Below are positions 24,979 through 33,459 of a stretch of 35,816 nucleotides of DNA, piece by piece (within the stretch, counting starts at the first letter, position 1; every line of letters begins with the position of its first letter). This stretch comes from Campylobacteraceae bacterium (GTDB taxonomy: Bacteria; Campylobacterota; Campylobacteria; Campylobacterales; Sulfurovaceae). The position numbers were made by a program, and so were the translations under genes. A model generated the notes under the pieces. The model was not told the origin of the DNA. It worked only from the letters and a program-made list of their open reading frames with translations, and ran no database searches. Location: contig JALUKQ010000047.1 of the NCBI GenBank assembly GCA_027056485.1, positions 1 through 35,816 on the forward strand, written 5' to 3'.

Positions 24979-26199
24979 CTATGCTGTTTTTGAATTTTTT
25001 ATATATACTGGTTTGATACCACTGTTTATTACATCTTCTGTTACTATAATCTCATATCCACTAAGTTCTGGTAGTTCATACATGATATCTAATAGACTCT
25101 CTTCCATAATAGAACGTAAACCTCTTGCTCCAGTTCTTCTTTTGATCGCTTTTTGGGCAATAGCTTTTAACGCACTCTCTTCAAAAGTCAAAAGTGCATT
25201 GTCAATTTCAAATAGTTTTTGATATTGTTTAATGATAGAGTTTTTAGGCTCAACTAAAATACGTACCATATCATCTAAAGTAATTTGTTCTAAGGTAGCT
25301 GTAACATGAAGTCGTCCAATAAGTTCTGGAATAATTCCAAACTGAACCAAGTCATCAGACTCTATAAGATGCATTACATTATCATTCTCTTTACTACTTC
25401 GTTTTGTTTGACCAAATCCAAGTTGGTTTGCACCAAGTCTTCTTTGAATAATCTCTTCAACACCATCAAATGCTCCACCACATATAAATAGTATATTTGA
25501 TGTGTCTATTTGAAGGAAGTCTTGATTAGGATGTTTACGTCCACCTTTTGGTGGAATATTTACAACTGAACCCTCGATAATTTTAAGAAGAGCTTGTTGT
25601 ACTCCTTCACCAGATACATCTCTAGTAATTGAACGGTTCTCGCCCATACGAGCTATTTTATCCATCTCATCAATAAAGATAATACCTCTTTGAGCCTTCT
25701 CTACATCATCACCTGCAGCTTGAAGCAGTTTAGTTAAAATATTTTCTACATCTTCACCTACATAACCAGCTTCTGTTAAGTTGGTAGCATCAGAAATCGC
25801 AATAGGTACATCTAAAAATCTTGCAATGGTTTGAGCAAGAAGAGTTTTACCAGAACCTGTAGGACCGATAAGTAAAATATTTGACTTATCTATACTGGTG
25901 TCATTCTCTTGCGTATTTTTAAATATTCTTTTATAGTGATTGTAGACAGCAACAGATAAGGTCTTTTTTGCTTGATCTTGACCAATTACATAATCATTTA
26001 ACATTCTATGAATCTCTTTTGGAATCAAGAGAGTTTGTGTTTCACAACTTGGTTGTACTGTATTATCATCTTCTTCACCAAAAAGAATTTTATATGCTGA
26101 AGTGACACAGTTTGAACAGATATAAACACTGTTTCCTGCTATAAATGGATTATTTTCTTTTTCAGTTGTATTACAAAAGCTACATACTTTTTTAGCCAT
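24979..26199 (-). CDS. clpX: ClpX, ATPase subunit of ClpXP protease
   Basis: 406 residues, full length. The N-terminal zinc-binding domain has CSFC (6-9) and CSNC (28-31). AAA+ motifs: [15 protein letters not shown] (about 109-123), [10 protein letters not shown] (about 175-184), the GYVGEDVE pore-loop region, and [14 protein letters not shown] (sensor 2). ClpX unfolds tagged proteins and feeds them to ClpP, which is not in this window. It overlaps lpxA by 8 bases and is followed by mreB. Confidence 0.98.
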   Translation of the reverse strand: MAKKVCSFCNTTEKENNPFIAGNSVYICSNCVTSAYKILFGEEDDNTVQPSCETQTLLIPKEIHRMLNDYVIGQDQAKKTLSVAVYNHYKRIFKNTQENDTSIDKSNILLIGPTGSGKTLLAQTIARFLDVPIAISDATNLTEAGYVGEDVENILTKLLQAAGDDVEKAQRGIIFIDEMDKIARMGENRSITRDVSGEGVQQALLKIIEGSVVNIPPKGGRKHPNQDFLQIDTSNILFICGGAFDGVEEIIQRRLGANQLGFGQTKRSSKENDNVMHLIESDDLVQFGIIPELIGRLHVTATLEQITLDDMVRILVEPKNSIIKQYQKLFEIDNALLTFEESALKAIAQKAIKRRTGARGLRSIMEESLLDIMYELPELSGYEIIVTEDVINSGIKPVYIKNSKTA

Positions 26200-26983
26200 T
26201 ATTATTTTTCCTTATAAATGGAATACCACGCTTTGACTGCATGATAAACGCTACTAATTTTTTTACATTTTCAGATGGACTAGTGTTAAGTAGTTCTTCT
26301 GCAGATTCTTGAAGTGCTTTGCCACTCTCAAAAAGTTCTTTATATGCTACTTTTAAAGCATTGATCTCATCTCTTTCTAAAGCTCGTCTAAGCCCTGTTA
26401 AGTTAAGACCTCTAAGTGTTGCTCTGTTTCCTTCAGCCATACAAAAAGGAGGTATGTCTTGACTAAGAGCTGATGCACCAGCTACCATAGCAAAGTCACC
26501 TATTTTGACAAATTGGTGTATGGGTGTTAATCCACCTATAACAACATTATTTCCCAATTCAACATGACCAGCAAGTGTTGCACCATTTGCTAAGATACAG
26601 TTATTACCCATTATAACATCATGACCTAAATGTACGTAACCCATAAGTAGATTGTTATTTCCAATCTTAGTGATGCTCCCACCACCTATAGTTCCCGGAT
26701 TAAGTAGTGTAAACTCACGTATTTTATTATTGTCACCGATTATAAGTTCAACATCTTCTCCATTGAACTTTAAATCTTGGGGTATTGAGCCTACAACAGC
26801 ATGTGAAAAAATATGATTTCCATTTCCAATAGTTGTTTTACCAGCAATATTTGCATGAGCATCAATAATATTGTCATCACCTATAATAGTTTGTGAAGAG
26901 ATAGTAACAAATGGACCAATTTTAACATTGTTACCTATGGTGGCACCATCTTCTATAATTGCTGTTGAGTGAATATTTGACAT
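26192..26983 (-). CDS. lpxA: UDP-N-acetylglucosamine acyltransferase LpxA
   Basis: 263 residues. Left-handed beta-helix of hexapeptide repeats ([IV]-G-x-x-x) from 1 to about 185, with [28 protein letters not shown] (about 43-62), [20 protein letters not shown] (about 113-132; catalytic His in GHD), then a C-terminal helical domain with [22 protein letters not shown]. It adds a 3-hydroxyacyl chain to UDP-GlcNAc, the first step of lipid A synthesis. It lies between fabZ, which uses the same acyl-ACP pool, and clpX. Confidence 0.97.
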   Translation of the reverse strand: MSNIHSTAIIEDGATIGNNVKIGPFVTISSQTIIGDDNIIDAHANIAGKTTIGNGNHIFSHAVVGSIPQDLKFNGEDVELIIGDNNKIREFTLLNPGTIGGGSITKIGNNNLLMGYVHLGHDVIMGNNCILANGATLAGHVELGNNVVIGGLTPIHQFVKIGDFAMVAGASALSQDIPPFCMAEGNRATLRGLNLTGLRRALERDEINALKVAYKELFESGKALQESAEELLNTSPSENVKKLVAFIMQSKRGIPFIRKNNNG

Positions 26984-26989
26984 GGATGT

Positions 26990-27439
26990 TTACTTATCCA
27001 CTATCATGGCTTTTAATTCAGCCTCTGCTACGAGTTTGTCATCAACATATGCTTTTGCATCCAGTTGCCAGATGGCACCTCTTTGTTTCATAACAGTTAA
27101 CCTATAGATCAATTGGTCACCAGGAGTTACAGGCGATCGAAATTTAGCTTTATCAATGCTCATAAAATACACAACTTTATTTGACATATCCTCTTGGTCT
27201 TCTTGACTTGAACTCTTAAATGCAAGTACTCCACCAGCTTGAGCCATACCTTCAATAATCATAACACCAGGGTAGATAGGATGGTCAGGAAAGTGTCCTT
27301 GAAAAACAGGTTCAGATATTGATACATTTTTGTACCCCTCTATGCTTACACCTTTTTCAAGTTTTGTGACACGGTCAAGCAGCAAGAATGGGTACCTATG
27401 TGGTAATATCTTTTGAATTTCAACTACGTCATATAACAT
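26990..27439 (-). CDS. fabZ: 3-hydroxyacyl-ACP dehydratase FabZ
   Basis: 149 residues, usual length. Hot-dog fold with [11 protein letters not shown] (15-25) and [20 protein letters not shown] (about 49-68) carrying the catalytic His and Glu. It dehydrates 3-hydroxyacyl-ACP in fatty acid elongation and competes with LpxA for 3-hydroxymyristoyl-ACP. AAAGG lies about 8 bases upstream of the ATG. It is the first gene of the fabZ-lpxA-clpX-mreBC run, 62 bases after queH. Confidence 0.97.
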   Translation of the reverse strand: MLYDVVEIQKILPHRYPFLLLDRVTKLEKGVSIEGYKNVSISEPVFQGHFPDHPIYPGVMIIEGMAQAGGVLAFKSSSQEDQEDMSNKVVYFMSIDKAKFRSPVTPGDQLIYRLTVMKQRGAIWQLDAKAYVDDKLVAEAELKAMIVDK

Positions 27440-27501
27440 TTTACTAGCCTTTTATATAAAAATTTTTTAACAATTTTATCTAAAAAAAGCTAATAAAGAT
27501 A

Positions 27502-28578
27502 TCATATAGTTAATAGAACCTCTTTTACATCTTCATATATATGGCTTTTGTGAACAATTGCAACTTTTTCTGTTGGAATTTTAACAACAACCAATATAGA
27601 TGACAAGTCATAAGATGAAATAAGTTTCTCTCTAATAAGAATTTCTTCATGAAAAGAGGGACTATTATAGATAAGTTCTTCTATATTTTTATAGTTAAAG
27701 TTGCCCAGTTTATTATAACTTTCAAGTGTTATAAATTTTACTTCATCACGATTCATATAATGAAGGTCCCCTATGTGTGTATCAATTTTACCACGAGTAT
27801 ATTCATTTTTAATTGTAGAATAGGGTAGGAAGTGTGCTGCTACAGTCTTTTTTTTTACTTTTAAGTGACCATACATTTGTCGCCAATTTAAAAAACGCTC
27901 TTTAACTATTTTATACTCTATATTGTCATCTTCATACTTCCAACGTTTCTCATAAAGCTCTATACGAGCTTCTATAGACTCAGGTTGTACCTGTTTGGAG
28001 ATAGGTGAGAAAAGTTCATCTGCTAACTTATCTTGCTGTTCTCGTTGCATGGTTAGTCCAAAGATACAGCCACAGTAATCTTGACGATAGAGTGCATCTT
28101 GTTTGGCAAGTATATTTTGTTCTTGTGTTCCTGAAGCTTTACGGTAATCGGGAGCTATAAAGCTAATACCATGTTTTTCACCTAAAATATCACCAGCATG
28201 TTTGAGTTGTTTTAGTGACTTTTTAGGACTAGTTAGTAGTGTAGATGTGAAGCTTTTTTCATTGAGCTCTTCTGCTTTTTTTGCTGTTACTTCAAAACGT
28301 CTATCAAAGCAGATAGCACACCTTGCACCTTTTTCTGGCTCTTTCTCAAACCCACGAACAGCTTCTAACCAGTTTTGCGTGTCATACTCTCCCTCTATTA
28401 GTTCAATACCAAGTATTTTACAAGAACGTTTTACATCAAGTAGTCGTAAATAGTATTCACTATAGGGATGAATATTGGGGTCATAAAAAAAACCTATAAG
28501 TTTTTCTTGAGGGTAGCTCTCTTGTAGTTTTTTTAAAAAATAGTGGCTGTCTACAGCACAACAGATATGAACAAGAAT
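27502..28578 (-). CDS. queH: epoxyqueuosine reductase QueH, ATT start codon
   Basis: 358 residues counted from ATT at 28576-28578. The product begins (M)LVHICCAVDSHYF and carries all QueH cysteines: vicinal Cys6-Cys7, RCAIC (87 and 90), and CGC (169 and 171), which bind the Fe-S cluster and do the reduction of epoxyqueuosine to queuosine in tRNA. The frame is open from the TAA at 28588-28590 to 27502. I checked it codon by codon: there is no ATG, GTG or TTG before Met177 (28050), which lies after all the cysteines. AAGGAG at 28584-28589 is 5 bases before the second ATT, exactly where homologues start. The residues after about 180 form the C-terminal extension seen in Campylobacterota. An annotation starting at 28050 would lose the catalytic half. 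Confidence 0.88.
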   Translation of the reverse strand: MLVHICCAVDSHYFLKKLQESYPQEKLIGFFYDPNIHPYSEYYLRLLDVKRSCKILGIELIEGEYDTQNWLEAVRGFEKEPEKGARCAICFDRRFEVTAKKAEELNEKSFTSTLLTSPKKSLKQLKHAGDILGEKHGISFIAPDYRKASGTQEQNILAKQDALYRQDYCGCIFGLTMQREQQDKLADELFSPISKQVQPESIEARIELYEKRWKYEDDNIEYKIVKERFLNWRQMYGHLKVKKKTVAAHFLPYSTIKNEYTRGKIDTHIGDLHYMNRDEVKFITLESYNKLGNFNYKNIEELIYNSPSFHEEILIREKLISSYDLSSILVVVKIPTEKVAIVHKSHIYEDVKEVLLTI

Positions 28579-28589
28579 AATATCTCCTT
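28576..28589 (-). promoter_or_regulatory. queH ribosome-binding site and ATT start
   Basis: On the minus strand AAGGAG, 5 bases, then ATT CTT GTT CAT. The first of two tandem ATT codons (28579-28581) is only 2 bases from the Shine-Dalgarno sequence and is less likely. Confidence 0.7.
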
Positions 28590-28692
28590 ATGTTAATAGT
28601 TGTATTTTACATAAAAATTATTAAAATAATTATTTTTTACAAATAAAAAGTATGACAATTTGACATATTATTATATATTTTATTTATTTTTG

Positions 28693-28701
28693 TGATATTA
28701 T
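28693..28701 (+). promoter_or_regulatory. extended -10 before the 153-residue gene
   Basis: TGATATTAT, 30 bases before the ATG at 28732, with AAAGGTG as ribosome-binding site. Flanking DNA is almost pure A/T. Confidence 0.45.
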
Positions 28702-28731
28702 TTGAAATAAATATATAAAAAAGGTGTAAAA

Positions 28732-29193
28732 ATGTTAAGAAGCAATAAAAATAGATACTTTGATATTATACGTGAAGATGTGTTTACTAACAATGGTGAG
28801 TTGGTTTATAATGACTATGTTACAGAGTTTGAACCCTATGCCGTTGCTAAAGAACAGAAAAAATATGCTAACTTTGGAGCTATTGAACTACTTGACTTTA
28901 AAATGAAAGCTGGAGTAAGTCAGTATAAAGATAAAAAGTTTCATAAGAAATATATGAAAATTCAGAATATTATTACTACAACACTCTTTAATACTCCTCC
29001 TATATTAGAGACTGAAGTCTCTGAAGTACTGGGTTATGACTTTATAAGTCCACTTTTAAGGAACCTAACTTATGGTGATACTGAATTATCTGTATGGATA
29101 GTAGATGGATTTACTTATGCATTAGTCAATGCAGGTAGAGGAGATAGTTCATGTAATTTGCTCTTTTTTTGTAGGATTGAAGAGCCGAAGTAA
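28732..29193 (+). CDS. protein of unknown function (153 residues)
   Basis: I do not recognise the family. No signal peptide or membrane segment, so probably cytoplasmic. It begins MLRSNKNRYFDIIREDVFTN and has two Cys close to the end (SSCNLLFFC). The Asp/Tyr/Phe-rich middle looks like a mixed alpha/beta domain. It has its own extended -10, a ribosome-binding site and a hairpin after the stop, and is the only rightward gene between queH and the fbp block. Composition is like its neighbours. Confidence 0.75.
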   Translation: MLRSNKNRYFDIIREDVFTNNGELVYNDYVTEFEPYAVAKEQKKYANFGAIELLDFKMKAGVSQYKDKKFHKKYMKIQNIITTTLFNTPPILETEVSEVLGYDFISPLLRNLTYGDTELSVWIVDGFTYALVNAGRGDSSCNLLFFCRIEEPK

Positions 29194-29205
29194 GATAATA
29201 AAAGT

Positions 29206-29230
29206 GATTTGAGTTATTAAAACTCAAATC
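29206..29230. terminator. hairpin between convergent genes
   Basis: 10-bp stem GATTTGAGTT / AACTCAAATC with a 5-base loop. Read leftward it is followed by ACTTTTATTAT, so it is a plausible terminator for the fbp operon; it includes the last codons and stop of the Cys-rich small gene. Confidence 0.55.
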
Positions 29231-29417
29231 CTCCACCAGCTCCTTTACTCATGCTATTGTATACAGCATGAACATAAGCATCTCGGATAGGACAATTATT
29301 AAGTTTAGAACAAGCAAGGCAAGAGCTTACTTGTTGCTCTTTTTGACAGTTTTCAAGCTTTCTTTTTTCTGCTTTGAGTGCCAATTCCCATTCATCTAGT
29401 GAAAGTTCGTCACTCAT
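29217..29417 (-). CDS. small four-cysteine protein next to fbp
   Basis: 66 residues. A charged helix (1-25) is followed by Cys24, Cys33, Cys36 and Cys42 (C-x8-C-x2-C-x5-C), which suggests a zinc or Fe-S site, and a Gly-rich tail GAGGGFEF. No named family is recognised, but a small hypothetical gene stands at the same place after fbp in Campylobacter, which supports it as real. It starts 3 bases after the fbp stop. Only a weak purine-rich ribosome-binding site is visible, so translation is probably coupled to fbp. Confidence 0.75.
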   Translation of the reverse strand: MSDELSLDEWELALKAEKRKLENCQKEQQVSSCLACSKLNNCPIRDAYVHAVYNSMSKGAGGGFEF

Positions 29418-29420
29418 AAC

Positions 29421-30272
29421 TTATGCTTTTATCCCATAAGCTTTACGAAGAGCAGTTATTTCATATTTACTTCCAAAAAAGCAAGGGCTTGTATCGTGTG
29501 GATGAGCAGGAAGAAGCTCAAGTAGTCTCATACCTTTGTTGTTTATGGCTTCACCACCAGCTTGTTCATACATAAGAGCAAAAGGGATGACCTCAAAAAG
29601 TTGTCTAAGTTTTCCATTTGGTTTATCAGTTGTTCCAGGGTAAGAGAAAAGACCTCCACCTTTTAACATGATTTGGTGTAAGTCTGGAACCATACCACCT
29701 GAGTAACGCAGACGGTAACCCTCTGCAAAAAGAGAATCTATAAATGCTTTATGGTAGTCAGACCAGTTTTGTTGGGTTCCTCCACTTGCGTTAAGTTTTC
29801 CTTTTTCATTCATGAAAATCTCACCTATCTCTTTAAATTTTCCAGCTATAACACGAGAGAGCATAGGTTTACTATCTCTTGTTGCAATAACCAGTTCAAC
29901 TCTAGGTCCATAAACAACATAAGCAGAAGCAACAAGGTTTTTACCCTCTAACTCACCTTCATAGATTCCAAAAATAGAACCAACAGAGAGGTTAACATTA
30001 ACAAGACTAGAACCATCTAGTGGGTCGTAACATACGGTATATTTTCCTGTTTCAGAGAGTTCTAAAACTCCCTCTTTCTCTTCACTAACTAAAGCTTTTA
30101 CAGAGGCTACATTTGCAAATGCTTTTTCTATAATTATATCTGATTGAACGTCGAGTTTAAGCTGGTCTTCTCCTGAAGAGTTTTCAGAATCTGAGTAACC
30201 TAAATCAGATGTTTTAATAGCTGTGTCAATTTCAAAAGCAACTTGTTTTATAGTTTCAAATATATCGTTCAT
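29421..30272 (-). CDS. fbp: fructose-1,6-bisphosphatase class I
   Basis: 283 residues from the ATG at 30272. I prefer this to the in-frame ATG at 30299 because AAGGA (30280-30284) lies 7 bases upstream, the longer form lacks a ribosome-binding site, and it would overlap mobB. Motifs: VSEEKEGV (metal-binding Glu), [13 protein letters not shown], and [18 protein letters not shown] with [19 protein letters not shown]. It hydrolyses fructose-1,6-bisphosphate to fructose-6-phosphate in gluconeogenesis, with Mg2+. It lies between mobB and the small Cys gene. Confidence 0.95.
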   Translation of the reverse strand: MNDIFETIKQVAFEIDTAIKTSDLGYSDSENSSGEDQLKLDVQSDIIIEKAFANVASVKALVSEEKEGVLELSETGKYTVCYDPLDGSSLVNVNLSVGSIFGIYEGELEGKNLVASAYVVYGPRVELVIATRDSKPMLSRVIAGKFKEIGEIFMNEKGKLNASGGTQQNWSDYHKAFIDSLFAEGYRLRYSGGMVPDLHQIMLKGGGLFSYPGTTDKPNGKLRQLFEVIPFALMYEQAGGEAINNKGMRLLELLPAHPHDTSPCFFGSKYEITALRKAYGIKA

Positions 30273-30282
30273 TCCTGTTTCC

Positions 30283-30777
30283 TTATACGCTTTTTGCATT
30301 TGTATCTATCCACTCTATTATTTGAGTGGTATTGTTTAAATCTAATATATCTATATGAGTAGGAATATTATAATCTTTTAAATTAATGGTATTATCTATA
30401 GCAATAGCTTCACTGTAGCTTAAATAACTCTCTTCAATTTCATTTCTAAAAATAGCTATACGAGGAAGAGCTAAAGTTTTTAAACCTTCAACTAATAAAA
30501 TATCAAAATGATTAAACATTTTAATAATTTCATTTAACTCTTTGTTACGTTTAGAAAAATATGTTGTACGTGTAGAAGAAGCAACAACTACTTCTGCACC
30601 CGTCTTGGAAAATTTATAACTATCTTTTCCTTGTTTATCAAATATAGCCTTATCTTTAGGGTCATGTTTGATGATGGCAACTTCTCTATCTTCAATCAAA
30701 ATTTTAGATAGTTTCTCAACAAGTGTAGTTTTCCCAGAACCTGAAGGTCCAGTAAATGCAACAGCAAAGCGTTTCAT
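30283..30777 (-). CDS. mobB: molybdopterin-guanine dinucleotide biosynthesis protein MobB
   Basis: 164 residues. P-loop GTPase with Walker [15 protein letters not shown] (about 10-23), IIKHDPK (about 37-43), the [17 protein letters not shown] motif (about 53-69) and LLVEGLKTL (about 105-113). It is an accessory factor in attaching GMP to molybdopterin for molybdoenzymes such as nitrate or formate-type reductases. It sits 10 bases upstream of fbp, in the order seen in Campylobacter. Confidence 0.93.
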   Translation of the reverse strand: MKRFAVAFTGPSGSGKTTLVEKLSKILIEDREVAIIKHDPKDKAIFDKQGKDSYKFSKTGAEVVVASSTRTTYFSKRNKELNEIIKMFNHFDILLVEGLKTLALPRIAIFRNEIEESYLSYSEAIAIDNTINLKDYNIPTHIDILDLNNTTQIIEWIDTNAKSV

Positions 30778-30888
30778 GTATCTCCTATTGTCATTAGAGT
30801 TTTTTAATAAACGAAATTATACATTAATGTTTATTGAAAGTGTGTTAAAATAGCTTTAGACTTATGGTTATATAAAAAAGGTTTCTTA

Positions 30889-31440
30889 ATGTATAAAAAA
30901 ATATTACTTCTATCTTCTGTTTTACTCTTTTCTGCTTGTAGTATTAAAGAGAACTCAAATATTGCACAACTCTTTAAAAAAGATGATATTTATCATATCT
31001 CTTTAATGAACACAAAAAAAGCACAACTTATTGCATCGTTAGAGACAAAAGCTCTTTTAACAGCAACTTACCTCAATCCAGTTTTTGACCATATTGAGTG
31101 TAATGATGCTTGTCACTCTAATCCAAATGAAGAGTTTTTCTTTATAGGGGTCTATATTACTGATAGTGAAGAACATACTTTTAATAAAAAAGGTTATCAT
31201 TTGAGACTTAATGGAAAAAAACCTTTAGGAATTCAAAAACTTGAAAAAGATGACCCTTTACGTTACCAAATGCCCATGATAAATAACTGGAGTACTTACT
31301 ATAAAGTGAAGTTTCCTAAGGTTAAAGGAAATGATTTAAATCTTACTTTCGAAAACGATCGGTTTGGGAAGGATACGCTAACGTATTCAAAAAAGATGAA
31401 ACCTTTGTTTGACTCCTTGAAAGAAGATTTAGGTAGATAA
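30889..31440 (+). CDS. lipoprotein of unknown function
   Basis: 183 residues. MYKKILLLSSVLLFSAC is a lipoprotein signal with lipidated Cys17. The mature part has two close Cys (HIECNDACH, about 66-74) and ends in a Lys-rich helix. AAAGG lies about 7 bases before the ATG. A lipoprotein gene stands at this place between mobB and slt in Campylobacter. Its last 98 bases overlap, tail to tail, the end of the transglycosylase gene. Function unknown; outer- or inner-membrane attachment inferred. Confidence 0.8.
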   Translation: MYKKILLLSSVLLFSACSIKENSNIAQLFKKDDIYHISLMNTKKAQLIASLETKALLTATYLNPVFDHIECNDACHSNPNEEFFFIGVYITDSEEHTFNKKGYHLRLNGKKPLGIQKLEKDDPLRYQMPMINNWSTYYKVKFPKVKGNDLNLTFENDRFGKDTLTYSKKMKPLFDSLKEDLGR

Positions 31441-32938
31441 TATAGTTGGTTAAAACTTTTTTCCCATACTCTTTAGACTCTTCATAGTCTACAAGTTCCA
31501 TACTTAGGTATGGTTCATACTTTCCTTCTTTAAATAGGTTTTTCTTTCTTAAGGTCTTTCTCGTAAATCCTATGCCACCATTGTATGCATAGGCTACAAA
31601 AAGTGGGTGGTAGAGCCAAGAGTTTAAGTAGTCCATGTGTTGGTTGGCATAACTTATAGCAACATAAGGGTTGAACATCTCGCTAAAGTCTAATTTTTTT
31701 CTACGCTCTTTTGCTAAGTGTCTTATAAGAAAAGGCATAATCTGCATCATACCTAAGGCATATGAGGGGGAGACTGAAGCAGGAACAAAACGACTCTCTT
31801 GTCGTGCTATGGCATAAAGCATAGCAACACGCTCTTTAGAGTACCCCCACATAGCTTCACGATATGGCATGGGGTAGTAAGGAACGGTGTAATTTGTAGA
31901 TTTTTCTTTTAGGTAAGTATAAATGCCTTCTGTTTTGTGACTTTTGTAGTTTTCTGCCAAATTAGCTATCTGATTTGGATTCTCTTTCATTTTGAGTTTT
32001 ATCTTTTCCCAATTAATAGGATTTTCAATATCAAAATCTTTTATAGTATCATAACCTAGATTTGGTGTAACTACGTTTGGATATGGCTCTTTTAAAATAT
32101 CTCTAGCACTTAACGTATAAATATTGACCTGATTACTTTTTATTAATTTTTGTAGATATTTTTTATTATCACTGACGAGATATAACCAAAAATCTACTTG
32201 GTCATACTGGTTTTGATACACTGTTTTCGTTCGAGCTATTTTTAAAAATTTAGTAGCATCTTTTAATCTATTAAACTCTACAGCATTTATAGCAAGTAGA
32301 AAATTTGACTTAAACGTTAGATTATTATCTCCTATCTCTATAAGTGATGCTTTCAGATTTTGTAAATCATAGTTGGTTACTATTTTGTGAATTGAGGTAT
32401 TAAACTGTTTTTCTTGAATAAGTTTAGCCAATTGCTCTTTAGTAAATGGCTTGTTAAAATGAGTTTTTCTATACTTATTACCTACATTATTAAAGACATA
32501 AGCTTGAGTACTTCCTGGAAAGTAAGCCAATGTTTTAAACGGCTCATCATCACTAAGAATATGAAGTGTCTCAGAGTATTTATTCTGTTTTAGAATTTTT
32601 TTATAGAGTTTTTTTAAACTCTTTTTGGACTTCTTAGCAGCTGTTGCAGGATATATAATATAGTTATTAGGGTCTCTTTTCTTTTTTGCTTTAGTTGAAG
32701 TATTTTTAGGGATGTATCCAACTTTTTTACGAATAGCTTTTTTTAGTTTTGAACTTTTACGTTTTGACCAAATATATGCTGTTACTGCCTCTTTCTTAGT
32801 AGTTTTTTTATCACCTATAAAACGCCAAATATAATAATCTTTAGCATAAGAGCTAGGCATCACTTCTATCTCTTTTAAGTTAGGAGTTTTAGCCCAAAGA
32901 GCTAAACCTAAAAGTAAAAAGAGTAGAAGTTGTTTCAT
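31343..32938 (-). CDS. soluble-type lytic murein transglycosylase
   Basis: 531 residues. Signal peptide 1-16 (MKQLLLFLLLGLALWA), a basic region and a helical superhelix, then the C-terminal SLT domain: AIARQESRFVPASVSPSYAL with catalytic Glu381, GMMQIMPF, NPYVAISYANQHMDYL and AYAYNGG. It cleaves peptidoglycan glycan strands to 1,6-anhydromuropeptides in the periplasm. It starts within the end of the YggT gene (1-base overlap). The final about 22 residues (after NYIIYLNLL) lie over the opposite lipoprotein gene and may be an extension gained by loss of an earlier stop. Confidence 0.93.
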   Translation of the reverse strand: MKQLLLFLLLGLALWAKTPNLKEIEVMPSSYAKDYYIWRFIGDKKTTKKEAVTAYIWSKRKSSKLKKAIRKKVGYIPKNTSTKAKKKRDPNNYIIYPATAAKKSKKSLKKLYKKILKQNKYSETLHILSDDEPFKTLAYFPGSTQAYVFNNVGNKYRKTHFNKPFTKEQLAKLIQEKQFNTSIHKIVTNYDLQNLKASLIEIGDNNLTFKSNFLLAINAVEFNRLKDATKFLKIARTKTVYQNQYDQVDFWLYLVSDNKKYLQKLIKSNQVNIYTLSARDILKEPYPNVVTPNLGYDTIKDFDIENPINWEKIKLKMKENPNQIANLAENYKSHKTEGIYTYLKEKSTNYTVPYYPMPYREAMWGYSKERVAMLYAIARQESRFVPASVSPSYALGMMQIMPFLIRHLAKERRKKLDFSEMFNPYVAISYANQHMDYLNSWLYHPLFVAYAYNGGIGFTRKTLRKKNLFKEGKYEPYLSMELVDYEESKEYGKKVLTNYIIYLNLLSRSQTKVSSFLNTLAYPSQTDRFRK

Positions 32939-33459
32939 TAGAATGCCATGGTTATTTGTTGTAATAGACCAACAAGAGCTTGCAGACCAAAAATGAGAAC
33001 AATAGGAGATAAATCAATACCACCTATTACTAAAAAAGGAAGTTTCTCACGAATAAATCTTAAAGGTGGATTTGTTAAACGGTTAATGACTTGAACAATA
33101 GGATTATACGGGTCAACTTGTACAAAAGATAGTACAGCAGATATAATAATGAGTATGATATATGAATATACAAGAGAACTAATTATTCCTATAAAAGCAA
33201 CAAATATATTACCTGTGAGTATGCTACTTAGAAGTTGTAACCCAATAATAAGAACTAAAGGTGAAAGGTCAAGACCTCCTACAACAGTAAAAGGAAACTT
33301 TTGACGAACAAATCTAAAAGCTGGTTCAGTGATACGGTTAATTATCTCCACAGCAGGTTGACGAGGGTCAACTTGAAGCAAAGAGAGAACAGCAGAGATG
33401 ATAATAATCCAAATATATATTTGAATAACGAGTAGTATAGGTTGTAATATAAAGTTCAT
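32938..33459 (-). CDS. YggT-family membrane protein, two repeats
   Basis: 173 residues made of two similar halves (about 1-85 and 86-173), each with a membrane helix, the motif VDPxxP..x.INR.T.P..RF.R.K.PF, a GGxDLSP box, and a second membrane helix. This is the usual double-YggT form. The function is not settled; roles in membrane organisation, division or osmotic tolerance are reported for relatives. It links gltX and slt with 1-base overlaps on both sides. Confidence 0.9.
   Translation of the reverse strand: MNFILQPILLVIQIYIWIIIISAVLSLLQVDPRQPAVEIINRITEPAFRFVRQKFPFTVVGGLDLSPLVLIIGLQLLSSILTGNIFVAFIGIISSLVYSYIILIIISAVLSFVQVDPYNPIVQVINRLTNPPLRFIREKLPFLVIGGIDLSPIVLIFGLQALVGLLQQITMAF

Noticed and set aside
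27502-28050. Separate 182-residue gene starting at ATG 28050
   Set aside because: This ATG is Met177 of the continuous QueH frame; there is no stop between the two parts and no ribosome-binding site at 28050.
28202-28453. 83-codon plus-strand frame opposite queH
   Set aside because: It is antisense to the conserved QueH domain, whose frame is confirmed by its cysteine motifs.
29421-30299. Longer fbp start at 30299
   Set aside because: No ribosome-binding site, overlap with mobB, and extra residues not expected for the family; 30272 has AAGGA at the right distance.
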